DNA of 64,000 bases from CAWAYR01 sp050250875 (GTDB lineage: Bacteria > Acidobacteriota > Vicinamibacteria > Vicinamibacterales > UBA2999), in contig JBFWNV010000005.1 in assembly GCA_050250875.1 (NCBI GenBank), forward strand, positions 124,001 to 188,000, in the 5' to 3' direction. Below, in pieces: positions 35,000 through 42,895 of the stretch (position 1 is the first letter of the stretch; the number at the start of each line of letters is the position of its first letter). The notes under the pieces were generated by a model. That model saw only the letters and a program-made list of their open reading frames with translations. It did not search any database and was not told the origin of the DNA. The position numbers were made by a program, and so were the translations under genes.

Positions 35000-36615
35000 G
35001 CGCCGCGACGCGCCTGACGCTCGCCAATCTGTGGGTGGCGATCGCCGCCTTCGCCGTCGGCGGGATGATGGCGGTGATGCAGGCGCTGGCCCGCGCCGGG
35101 GTCGAACTGCCGTTCGGCAGTGCCCGCCTCTACTATCTGTCGGTCACCGCCCACGGCGTGCTCGAGGCGCTGGTCTTCACCACGTTCTTCATCATGGCGC
35201 TCGGCTACGTCGTGGCCGTCACCACGCTCGGCCGCATCGCCGGGCTGCGCTGGGCCTGGGCCGGCTTCTGGGTGGCCCTGGTCGGCACCGTCGTCACCAC
35301 GCTGGCCATCCTGTCGGGCACGAGCACCGTGCTCTACACGTTCTATCCGCCGCTGCTGGCGCATCCGGCGTTCTACGTCGGTGCCACCCTGCTCGTCGTC
35401 GGTTCGTGGATCTGGTGCGGTGTGATGATCGGCAGCTTCCGTATGTGGCGTCGCGACCATCGCGACGACCGCGTGCCGCTGGCGATGCACGGCATGCTGA
35501 CGTCGGTGGCCATCTGGATCCTGGCCACCGCCGGGCTCGCCGTCGAAGTCCTGGTCTACCTCGTGCCGTGGTCGCTGGGCCTCATCGAGCGCGTGGATCC
35601 GATCGTCGCCCGCACCTACTTCTGGTGGTTCGGCCATCCGCTCACCTACTTCTGGCTGGTGCCGGCCTACGTGCTCTGGTACACGGTGATCCCGCGCGTC
35701 GCCGGCGGCAAGCTGTTCAGCGACGCGGTCACCCGCGTCGTCTTCGTGCAGTTCATCCTGTTCTCGACGCCGGTCGGCTTCCATCACCAGTTCACCGACC
35801 CCGGGATCGGCGGCGGCTGGAAGCTGGTGCACACCTTCACCACCTACGCCATCATGTTTCCCAGCCTGGTCACGGCCTTCACCGTGATCGCCTCGCTCGA
35901 GCACGCCGGCCGCGCGCGCGGCGGCACCGGGCGGTTCGGCTGGCTGGGCGTGCTGCCCTGGCGCGATCCGTTCTTCGCCAGCGTCGCGCTGTCGATGGCC
36001 ACCTTCGCGCTCGGCGGCTTCGGCGGCGCCATCAACGCCGCCTACGCCATGAACGCCATGATCCACAACACCGCGTGGGTGCAGGGACACTTCCACCTCA
36101 CCGTCGGCACCGCCGTCGCCCTCACGTTCATGGGCAGCACCTACTGGCTGCTGCCGCGGCTCACCGGCCGCGCCATCGCCTTCCCCCGCCTCGCCATGTG
36201 GCAGCCGTACCTGTGGTTCGCCGGCATGCAGTGCTTCAGCATCCCCAGCCATATCGCCGGACTGATGGGCATGCCGCGCCGCGTCTACACCGGCGAGTTC
36301 CAGGGGGTCGACGCGGCGCAGGCCTGGGTGCCGCTGGTCACCCTGTCGGCGATGGGCGGCGTGATCCTGTTCGTGTCGGCGATGAGCTACGTCGGGGTGG
36401 TCGTCGGCACGATGCTGACCGCGCCGCAAGGCGAGCAGCCGTCGGTCGAGTACGCCGAGCCGCTCGAGCCGCCCACGCCGGGTCCCTCGCTCTGGGATCG
36501 TCTCGGGCTGTGGGGCGCGGTCGCGGTCGTGCTCATCGTGCTGGCCTACGCGCAGCCGCTCTACCACCTCCACACGATGACCCGGTATCCGTCGCTGGGC
36601 TTCACGCCGTTCTGA
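34996..36615 (+). CDS. cbaA: ba3-type heme-copper oxidase subunit I
   Basis: A 539-residue protein with about 13 helices, a B-family heme-copper oxidase. CuB ligands and the cross-linked Tyr are in WWFGHPLTYFW (His and Tyr four residues apart) and STPVGFHHQF; heme ligands are in HNTAWVQGHFHLTVG and in SVTAHGVLEA near the N-terminus. This HPxxY spacing marks an oxygen reductase rather than an NO reductase, although ba3 enzymes have some NO reductase activity. It should be a high-affinity O2-reducing proton pump. It overlaps subunit II by 4 bases and leads straight into the Rieske gene. Confidence 0.92.
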   Translation: MSAATRLTLANLWVAIAAFAVGGMMAVMQALARAGVELPFGSARLYYLSVTAHGVLEALVFTTFFIMALGYVVAVTTLGRIAGLRWAWAGFWVALVGTVVTTLAILSGTSTVLYTFYPPLLAHPAFYVGATLLVVGSWIWCGVMIGSFRMWRRDHRDDRVPLAMHGMLTSVAIWILATAGLAVEVLVYLVPWSLGLIERVDPIVARTYFWWFGHPLTYFWLVPAYVLWYTVIPRVAGGKLFSDAVTRVVFVQFILFSTPVGFHHQFTDPGIGGGWKLVHTFTTYAIMFPSLVTAFTVIASLEHAGRARGGTGRFGWLGVLPWRDPFFASVALSMATFALGGFGGAINAAYAMNAMIHNTAWVQGHFHLTVGTAVALTFMGSTYWLLPRLTGRAIAFPRLAMWQPYLWFAGMQCFSIPSHIAGLMGMPRRVYTGEFQGVDAAQAWVPLVTLSAMGGVILFVSAMSYVGVVVGTMLTAPQGEQPSVEYAEPLEPPTPGPSLWDRLGLWGAVAVVLIVLAYAQPLYHLHTMTRYPSLGFTPF

Positions 36616-36622
36616 GGCTGCC

Positions 36623-37261
36623 ATGTCGCACGCCGTTCCAGCCCCCGCGCCCGAACCGCCGTCGCCGCCCATGACGCGTCGGGCCGCGCTCTGGCTGTCG
36701 TCGCGGCTGGGCATGCTCGCCGGTCTCATCGGCGGCTACGGGCTGCTCGCCTGGGTGAGCGGACGCTACATGCTGCCGGCCCACACCGGGCGCCTGCACC
36801 AGTTGTTCGTCGCCCGGGTGCGCGACGTCGCGGTGGGGGCGACGCTGCTGTACCGCACCCCCGACGGCCGGACGGTGAACATCACCCGGCGCGGCTCGGC
36901 GGGCACCGCCGCCGACTTCATCGCGCTGTCGAGCACCTGTCCGCACCTGGGCTGCCAGGTGCGCTGGGAGCCGCAGAACAACCGCTACTTCTGCCCGTGC
37001 CACAACGGCACGTTCGACCCCGAAGGCACCGCCACCGGCGGCCCGCCAGGCGACGCCGGCCAGGTGCTGCCGCGCTACGCGCTGGCGGTGCAGAAGGACC
37101 TGCTCTACATCTTCGTGCCCGCCGAGCACCTGTCGATGGGCGAGGTGGCCGGGATCGTCGAGGTCACCGGCCCGAGCGGCCCCGGCCACGACCCGTGCCT
37201 GGGCTGCCTCCAGCGGCAGGCCCGCGCCGCGCGCCCGGGTGCCGACAGGTGGCGGTCGTGA
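36623..37261 (+). CDS. Rieske iron-sulfur protein (first R/b module)
   Basis: A 212-residue protein with one N-terminal helix after an Ala/Pro-rich start, then a Rieske domain with both ligand boxes: CPHLGC and CPCHNG, four residues binding the [2Fe-2S] cluster. It belongs to a quinol:cytochrome c oxidoreductase with the cytochrome b encoded next (GTGA overlap). The C-terminal extension contains GHDPCLGCLQRQ, a CxxC pair not found in ordinary Rieske proteins; since there is no following His it is not a heme site and may be a disulfide or metal site. Confidence 0.9.
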   Translation: MSHAVPAPAPEPPSPPMTRRAALWLSSRLGMLAGLIGGYGLLAWVSGRYMLPAHTGRLHQLFVARVRDVAVGATLLYRTPDGRTVNITRRGSAGTAADFIALSSTCPHLGCQVRWEPQNNRYFCPCHNGTFDPEGTATGGPPGDAGQVLPRYALAVQKDLLYIFVPAEHLSMGEVAGIVEVTGPSGPGHDPCLGCLQRQARAARPGADRWRS

Positions 37262-38307
37262 ACGACGTCCGCGGCTGGATCGGCGAGCGCGTGCCGGTGT
37301 CGCTCGACGCCGTCGCGGCGATGTCCAACGAGCCGGTGCCCTACCACCTCAAGCGGTGGTGGTTCGCGCTCGGCGGCACGCCGGCGTATCTCTTCGTCGT
37401 GCAGATCGTCACCGGCGTGCTGCTGGCCTTCTACTACCAGCCGTCGCCGGCCACCGCCTACGAATCGGTGCGCTACATCACCGAGGACGCGTCGTTCGGG
37501 TGGTATCTGCGCGGCCTGCACAAGTGGGGCGCGACGCTGATGATCGCCGCCGTCGTGCTGCACCAGATGCGGGTGTTCTTCACCGGCGCCTACCGGCGGC
37601 CGCGCGAGCTCAACTGGATGATCGGCATGACGCTGCTGGTCTGCACGCTGCTCATCGGCTTCACCGGCTACAGCCTGGTGTTCGAGCAGCTGAGCTACTG
37701 GGGCGCCACCGTCGGCGCCAACATCAGCGACACCGTGCCGGTGGCCGGGCCGTTCATGAAGCAGGTGCTGCTCGGCGGCGACAGCTACAACGACCGCACG
37801 CTGTCGCGCTTCTTCATCCTCCACGCCGCGGTGCTGCCGGTCACGCTCATCCTCGTGCTGATGATGCACATCGGGCTGGTGCGGCTGCACGGCGTCACCG
37901 AGCTGAAGTTCGAGCGCGAGCCGCCCGGGCCGCCGCGCCAGTTCGCCTTCTTCCCCGAGCACTTCTTCACCGAGCTCATCATCGGCCTGACGCTGATGAT
38001 CCTGCTGAGCGCGCTGGCGACGCTGCTGCCGGTGACGATGGGGCCGCGCGCCGACCCGCAGATCACGCCCGAGATCATCAAGCCCGAGTGGTTCTTCTAC
38101 GTCGCCTTCCGCTGGCTGAAGCTCTTCTCCGGCACGACGGCGGTGCTGACCCAGGGGCTGATCGTGTTCGTGATGTTCCTGTGGCCGTTCATCGACGACT
38201 GGCTGGTGCGGCGCTTCAAGTACGCCGACATCAGCGTCTGGATCGGCGTGGTCGGCGCCCTGACGATCATGGGGTTCACGCTCTGGGAGGCGCTGGTCGC
38301 GCACTGA
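37258..38307 (+). CDS. Cytochrome b (first R/b module)
   Basis: A 349-residue integral membrane protein with about seven to eight helices. Two His pairs for the b hemes are visible: HKWGATLMIAAVVLH and ILHAAVLPVTLILVLMMH, each with His residues about 13-14 apart. The Qo-site motif reads KPEWFF, i.e. PEWY with the Tyr changed to Phe. It oxidises quinol with the adjacent Rieske protein. Start is GTG 37258, overlapping the Rieske stop. No cytochrome c1 follows; the octaheme cytochrome gene takes that position, 10 bases downstream. Confidence 0.9.
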   Translation: MNDVRGWIGERVPVSLDAVAAMSNEPVPYHLKRWWFALGGTPAYLFVVQIVTGVLLAFYYQPSPATAYESVRYITEDASFGWYLRGLHKWGATLMIAAVVLHQMRVFFTGAYRRPRELNWMIGMTLLVCTLLIGFTGYSLVFEQLSYWGATVGANISDTVPVAGPFMKQVLLGGDSYNDRTLSRFFILHAAVLPVTLILVLMMHIGLVRLHGVTELKFEREPPGPPRQFAFFPEHFFTELIIGLTLMILLSALATLLPVTMGPRADPQITPEIIKPEWFFYVAFRWLKLFSGTTAVLTQGLIVFVMFLWPFIDDWLVRRFKYADISVWIGVVGALTIMGFTLWEALVAH

Positions 38308-38317
38308 GGACGATGTC

Positions 38318-39964
38318 ATGACACTCGATCAGAAACGCTGGCTGATCGCCGGCCTGGGCCTGCTGTTCCTGCTGTCGCTGGTGACGGTGCAGTGGCTCGA
38401 GGTGGCGCGGCGGCGGCAGGAGGCCGGGTTGACCCGGGCCGAGACGCCGACGCCGGCGGCGTCGCGACAGTGCGTCGACTGCCACAGCCAGGTCTCCACC
38501 GGCATCGTCGATCACTGGCGCGACTCGACCCACGCCGAGAAGGGCGTCGCCTGCGTGGACTGCCATCAGGCCGAGGCCAGGGACGCCGACGTCTTCAGCC
38601 ACTACGGCCAGTCGATCGCCACGGTGGTGACGCCGCGCGACTGCGCGCGCTGCCATCCCACCGAGTCGGCCGAGTTCGCCGCCAGCCATCACTCCAAGGC
38701 CGGCAACATCCTGGCGTCACTCGACAACTTCCTGGCCGAGACGGTCGAGGGGTCGCGGGTGGCCTTCAATCCGCACTCGCCGACGCCGGGCAAGGCGGTG
38801 ACCGCGGTGAACGGCATGGCGCCGGCCAACTCCGGCTGCCAGCAGTGCCACGGGTCGATGGTGGCGTTCCAGGCGACCGACGGCGGCCTGGTGACGATGC
38901 GCGACCTCAAGCCCGACGAGCGCGGCCAGCCGACCAACCCCGACGCGGTCGGCCGCATCGCCCGCAACGAGAGCGGCAAGCCGCTCTTCAGCAGCACCAG
39001 CTGGCCCAACACCGGCATCGGCCGGCTCAACCTCGACGGCTCGGCCGGGTCGTGCGCGGCCTGCCACAGCCGGCACGACTTCTCGGCGCGGCGGGCCCGC
39101 CAGCCCGAGAACTGCGGCAAGTGCCACCTCGGCCCGGATCACCCGCAGAAGGAGATCTACGACGAGTCGAAGCACGGCGTCGCCTTCCGCGACCTGATCG
39201 ACAAGATGAACCTGGATGCCCGGCCGTGGGTGGTGGGGAAGGACTACAGCGCGGCGCCGACCTGCGCCACCTGCCACATGAGCGCCAACCTCCGCAACGG
39301 CATGAAGATCACCCACGACCCGGGCGAGCGGATCTCGTGGACCAACCGGCCGCCGGTGAGCCTGGTGATGGACACCGACGCCAATCACGCCGTCGTCACC
39401 GAGACCGATCCCGAGCGGCGGCGCGCGGCGATCGCCGACACCGCCGAGGCCAAGCGCAACCGGATGAAGCAGGTGTGCTCGACCTGCCACACGCCGGATC
39501 ACATCAACCTGTTCTACCGCCAGTACGACGACCTGGTGATCCACTACAACGAGAAGTTCGCCAAACCGGGGCAGGCGATCATGAGCGCGCTGGCCGCCAA
39601 CGGCCTGCTCACCAAGACGCAGTACGACGAGAAGATCGAGTGGACCTGGTACTTCCTGTGGCACCACGAGGGGCGGCGGGCGCGGATGGGGGCGTCGATG
39701 ATGGCGCCCGACTACACCCAGTGGCACGGCATGTTCGAGGTGGCCGAGCGCTTCTACATGGAGCTCATCCCCGAGGCGCGCGAGGTCACGGCGGCGGCGG
39801 CGCGCACCGGCCGCGGCGAGCAGGCGCGGCGGGCCAACCAGGTGATCGACGAGATCCTGGGCCGGCCCGAACACCAGTGGCTGCAGAAGGGCGCTGAAGA
39901 GCAGGCCGACGCCATCAACCGCGAGATGCAGCGGCGCTACGGCCAGACGAGGCAGGAGCGATGA
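38318..39964 (+). CDS. Membrane-anchored octaheme cytochrome c, HAO family
   Basis: A 548-residue protein with an N-terminal membrane helix (about 7-26) and eight CxxCH motifs: CVDCH twice, CARCH, CQQCH, CAACH, CGKCH, CATCH and CSTCH. Heme count, spacing and the C-terminal blocks WTWYFLWHHEGRRARMGASMM, APDYTQWHG and FEVAERFYMEL match the hydroxylamine oxidoreductase family. Members either oxidise hydroxylamine or hydrazine (needing a Tyr cross-linked to the P460 heme) or, lacking it, reduce nitrite to hydroxylamine or ammonia. I cannot tell which from motifs alone. It lies between cytochrome b and napA and overlaps the napA ATG, so it probably takes electrons from, or gives them to, the Rieske/b module. 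Confidence 0.88.
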   Translation: MTLDQKRWLIAGLGLLFLLSLVTVQWLEVARRRQEAGLTRAETPTPAASRQCVDCHSQVSTGIVDHWRDSTHAEKGVACVDCHQAEARDADVFSHYGQSIATVVTPRDCARCHPTESAEFAASHHSKAGNILASLDNFLAETVEGSRVAFNPHSPTPGKAVTAVNGMAPANSGCQQCHGSMVAFQATDGGLVTMRDLKPDERGQPTNPDAVGRIARNESGKPLFSSTSWPNTGIGRLNLDGSAGSCAACHSRHDFSARRARQPENCGKCHLGPDHPQKEIYDESKHGVAFRDLIDKMNLDARPWVVGKDYSAAPTCATCHMSANLRNGMKITHDPGERISWTNRPPVSLVMDTDANHAVVTETDPERRRAAIADTAEAKRNRMKQVCSTCHTPDHINLFYRQYDDLVIHYNEKFAKPGQAIMSALAANGLLTKTQYDEKIEWTWYFLWHHEGRRARMGASMMAPDYTQWHGMFEVAERFYMELIPEAREVTAAAARTGRGEQARRANQVIDEILGRPEHQWLQKGAEEQADAINREMQRRYGQTRQER

Positions 39965-42318
39965 TCGAGCGGGTCGGACGGCGCGCCTTCCTCAAGCTGG
40001 CCGGCGTGGCGGCGCCGGCGGTGGCGGCGTTCTCGTGCGCCGACCGCGAGGAGGCGGCCCGGATCGGCAGCGCCGCGTCGGTCGATCGCGCCTCGATCGT
40101 CTGGGACAAGGCGCCGTGCCGCTTCTGCGGCACCGGGTGCGGCGTGATGGTGGGCGTGGAGCAGGGGCGGGTGGTCGCCGTGCGCGGCGACGAGGCCAGC
40201 CCGGTCAACAAGGGCCTGCTCTGCGTGAAGGGCTACCACGTGCCGGGCCTGCTCTACGGCGAGGATCGGCTGCTGTATCCACAGCGCCGGCAGGCCGACG
40301 GCCGCTTCGCGCGCGTCTCGTGGGACGAGGCGATCGACCTCGTCGCGACCCGCTTCGCCGAGACGCTGAAGACCGACGGTCCGGGGGCCGTCGGGATGTA
40401 CGGGTCGGGCCAGTGGACCGTCTTCGACGGCTATGCGGCGCTCAAGTGGGTCAAGGGCGGGCTGCGCAGCAACAACCTGGAGCCGAACGCCCGGTTGTGC
40501 ATGGCCAGCGCGGTGTCGGGCTTCCTCACGCAGTTCCAGAGCGACGAGCCGATGGGCTGCTACCAGGATCTCGACCTGGCCGACGACTTCGTGCTGTGGG
40601 GCAACAACATGGCCGAGATGCACCCGGTGCTGTTCAGCCGGGTGCTCGAGACCCGGCGCCAGAAGCCGGGCACCCGCATCGTCGACATCGCCACCCGCCG
40701 CACGCCGACCACCGACTACGCGGACATCCACGTGCTGTTCCGCCCCGGCACCGACCTGGCGCTGGCCAACGGCATCCTGCATCTGCTGGTGGCCGAGGGG
40801 CGCATCCAGCAGAGCTTCCTCGACGAGAACGTGGTGTTCCGGCGCGGCGTCGAGGATCTGCGGACCATCGGCTACGGCTGTTTCGACGCGCAGGCGGAGC
40901 GCTACACGTTCGAGGATTCGGTCCGGGCCAGCTCGCTCGACGAGGCGCGCACCTTCCTCGCCGATTACACGCCGGCGCGGGTCAGCGACATCACCGGCGT
41001 GCCGGCGGAGCAGATCCGGGCCCTGGCGGCGCTCTACGGCGATCTGTCGCGCGGCACCGTGAGCCTGTGGTGCATGGGCGTCAACCAGCACGTGCGCGGC
41101 ACGTGGATGAACAACCTCATCACCGATCTGCACCTGCTCACCGGCAAGATCTGCCGGCCGGGGTCGAATCCGCTCAGCCTCACCGGCCAGCCCAGCGCCT
41201 GCGGCACGGCGCGCGAGGTCGGCACCGCCAATAACCGGCTGCCGGCCGACATGGTCGTGACCAATCCCGAGCACCGCGCCGAGGCCGAGCGGATCTGGAA
41301 GCTGCCGGCCGGGACCATCCCGGCGGCCCCCGGCTACCACGCCGTGGACATGTTCCGGGCGCTGAAGCGCGGCGACCTGAAGACGCTGTGGATCCAGACG
41401 ACCAACCCGTGGGTCACGCTGCCGAACCGCTCGCGCTTCGACCGCACGCCGGACGACGGCCGCTTCGTCGTCGTCAGCGACATCTACCCGACGCCGACGA
41501 CGGCGATCGCCGATCTCATCCTGCCGGCAGCGGCGTGGGTCGAACGCGAAGGGGTCTACGGCAACACCGAGCGCCGCACCCAGCAGTGGAACAAGATGGT
41601 CGAGCCGCCCGGCGAGGCGCGCGAGGACGCGTGGCAGGTGATGCAGGTGGCCAGGCGCATGGGGATGGGCCATCTCTTCCCGTGGCCCGACGACGCCTGG
41701 CACGAGGCGATGTTCGAGGAGTACCGGTCGTTCGGCGTCGGCCACGGCAAGGACCTGGCGAGCTACCAGCAGCTCAAGTCCACGCGCGGCATGCTGTGGC
41801 CGGTGGTGGACGGCAAGGAGACGCCGTATCGCTACACCGCCGGTTACGACCCGTACGTGAAGAAGCCGCGCGGCGCCCACTTCTACAAGGCGACCGGCTA
41901 CGGCGAGAAGGCGGCGTTCTTCCTGCGGCCGTATCACCCGCCGGCCGAATCGCCCGACGACGCCTATCCGTTCTGGCTCACCACCGGCCGGGTGCTCGAA
42001 CACTGGCACAGCGGGTCGATGACGCGGCGGATCCGGCAGCTCCACCAGGCGGTGCCGGCGGCGTATGTCGAGGTGAACCGCGCCGACGCCGAGGCCCAGG
42101 GGCTCAAGAGCGGCGACCTCGTACGGCTGGTCAGCCGGCGGGGATCGCTCGAACTGCCGGTGGCCGTCGATGGCCGCGGCCGCCCGCCACGCGGCACCGT
42201 CTTCGTGCCCTTCTTCGACGAGTCACGTCTGGTCAACCTGCTCACGCTCGACGCCATGGACAACCTGAGCAAGCAGCCGGACTACAAGAAATGCGCGGTC
42301 CGTCTCGAACGCGTCTGA
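39961..42318 (+). CDS. napA: Periplasmic nitrate reductase catalytic subunit NapA
   Basis: A 785-residue Mo-bisMGD enzyme. The Tat motif GRRAFLKLAG is at residues 6-15. The [4Fe-4S] motif CRFCGTGCGVMVGV with a later Cys in GLLCVKG follows, and the Mo-ligating Cys is in NARLCMASAVSG. Further NapA blocks are SDEPMGCYQDLDLADDFVLWGNNMAEMHPVLF and WMNNLITDLHLLTG. It reduces nitrate to nitrite in the periplasm with two electrons. The family is usually about 800-830 residues. There is no napC, napD or napGH here; the upstream Rieske/b and octaheme genes are the likely electron partners. It overlaps the genes on both sides. Confidence 0.9.
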   Translation: MIERVGRRAFLKLAGVAAPAVAAFSCADREEAARIGSAASVDRASIVWDKAPCRFCGTGCGVMVGVEQGRVVAVRGDEASPVNKGLLCVKGYHVPGLLYGEDRLLYPQRRQADGRFARVSWDEAIDLVATRFAETLKTDGPGAVGMYGSGQWTVFDGYAALKWVKGGLRSNNLEPNARLCMASAVSGFLTQFQSDEPMGCYQDLDLADDFVLWGNNMAEMHPVLFSRVLETRRQKPGTRIVDIATRRTPTTDYADIHVLFRPGTDLALANGILHLLVAEGRIQQSFLDENVVFRRGVEDLRTIGYGCFDAQAERYTFEDSVRASSLDEARTFLADYTPARVSDITGVPAEQIRALAALYGDLSRGTVSLWCMGVNQHVRGTWMNNLITDLHLLTGKICRPGSNPLSLTGQPSACGTAREVGTANNRLPADMVVTNPEHRAEAERIWKLPAGTIPAAPGYHAVDMFRALKRGDLKTLWIQTTNPWVTLPNRSRFDRTPDDGRFVVVSDIYPTPTTAIADLILPAAAWVEREGVYGNTERRTQQWNKMVEPPGEAREDAWQVMQVARRMGMGHLFPWPDDAWHEAMFEEYRSFGVGHGKDLASYQQLKSTRGMLWPVVDGKETPYRYTAGYDPYVKKPRGAHFYKATGYGEKAAFFLRPYHPPAESPDDAYPFWLTTGRVLEHWHSGSMTRRIRQLHQAVPAAYVEVNRADAEAQGLKSGDLVRLVSRRGSLELPVAVDGRGRPPRGTVFVPFFDESRLVNLLTLDAMDNLSKQPDYKKCAVRLERV

Positions 42319-42842
42319 CCGCGGCGACGGTGGCCGTCGCCGTCGCCGGGGCGCTCGGCCTCGCCGCCTGCGGCGCGCCGTCGCCGGCCGCGGCGGTGCC
42401 ACGGTCCACCGGGGAGCGGGCGCTCGGCCGCGCCTACGACGGCGCGCCGCCGACGATTCCCCACGACGCCGCCATCGGCGCCTGCGTGACCTGCCACGAC
42501 AGCGACGGCACCGCCATCGCCGGCGTGGGTGTCGCCCCGGCGTCGCCCCATCCCGCCGAGGTGATGGCCGGCGCGATGCAGCGCTGCCGGCAGTGTCACG
42601 TGCCGGTGGCGACCGGCGCGCAACTGGTGGCATCGCGATTCACCGGCCTGCCCCAGGGACCGTGGAAGGGAAGCCGGGCCATGCCCGGCGCGCCGCCGAC
42701 CATTCCCCACCCCCTCCAGTTGCGCGGCGAGTGCCTGAGCTGTCACGCCGGGCCTGGCGCCCGGCCGGAAGTCCGCACGACCCACCCCGAGCGGGTGCGC
42801 TGCCGGCAATGTCACGTTCCGGAGGCCAGCCCCGCGCCGTGA
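42291..42842 (+). CDS. napB: Tetraheme NapB-like lipoprotein
   Basis: A 183-residue c-type cytochrome with a lipoprotein signal (lipobox LAAC, Cys near residue 25) and four CxxCH motifs: CVTCH, CRQCH, CLSCH, CRQCH. The order APPTIPH then CxxCH then CRQCHVP occurs twice, so it looks like a tandem duplication of the NapB diheme unit; ordinary NapB has only two hemes. It should pass electrons to NapA. The ATG lies 28 bases inside the end of napA in another frame. Being a lipid-anchored four-heme form, it may replace both NapB and NapC. Confidence 0.78.
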   Translation: MRGPSRTRLTAATVAVAVAGALGLAACGAPSPAAAVPRSTGERALGRAYDGAPPTIPHDAAIGACVTCHDSDGTAIAGVGVAPASPHPAEVMAGAMQRCRQCHVPVATGAQLVASRFTGLPQGPWKGSRAMPGAPPTIPHPLQLRGECLSCHAGPGARPEVRTTHPERVRCRQCHVPEASPAP

Positions 42843-42853
42843 CGGCGGGCCTT

Positions 42854-42871
42854 GTATGACGGCGATCATGG
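42854..42871. promoter_or_regulatory. Crp/Fnr-type operator, imperfect copy
   Basis: GTATGAC-GGCG-ATCATGG: the left half matches the TATGAC arm seen in the stronger copies at 44413 and 47662, the right half partly. It lies 25 bases before the porin ATG and 12 bases after the napB-like stop. Confidence 0.45.
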
Positions 42872-42895
42872 CTCCGGCCGGACGCCGGGGCCACG

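Noticed and set aside
34996..36615. Nitric oxide reductase (NorB-like) as an identity for the heme-copper protein
   Set aside because: The HPLTY motif with the active-site Tyr and an adjacent CuA subunit mark an oxygen-reducing ba3-type enzyme.
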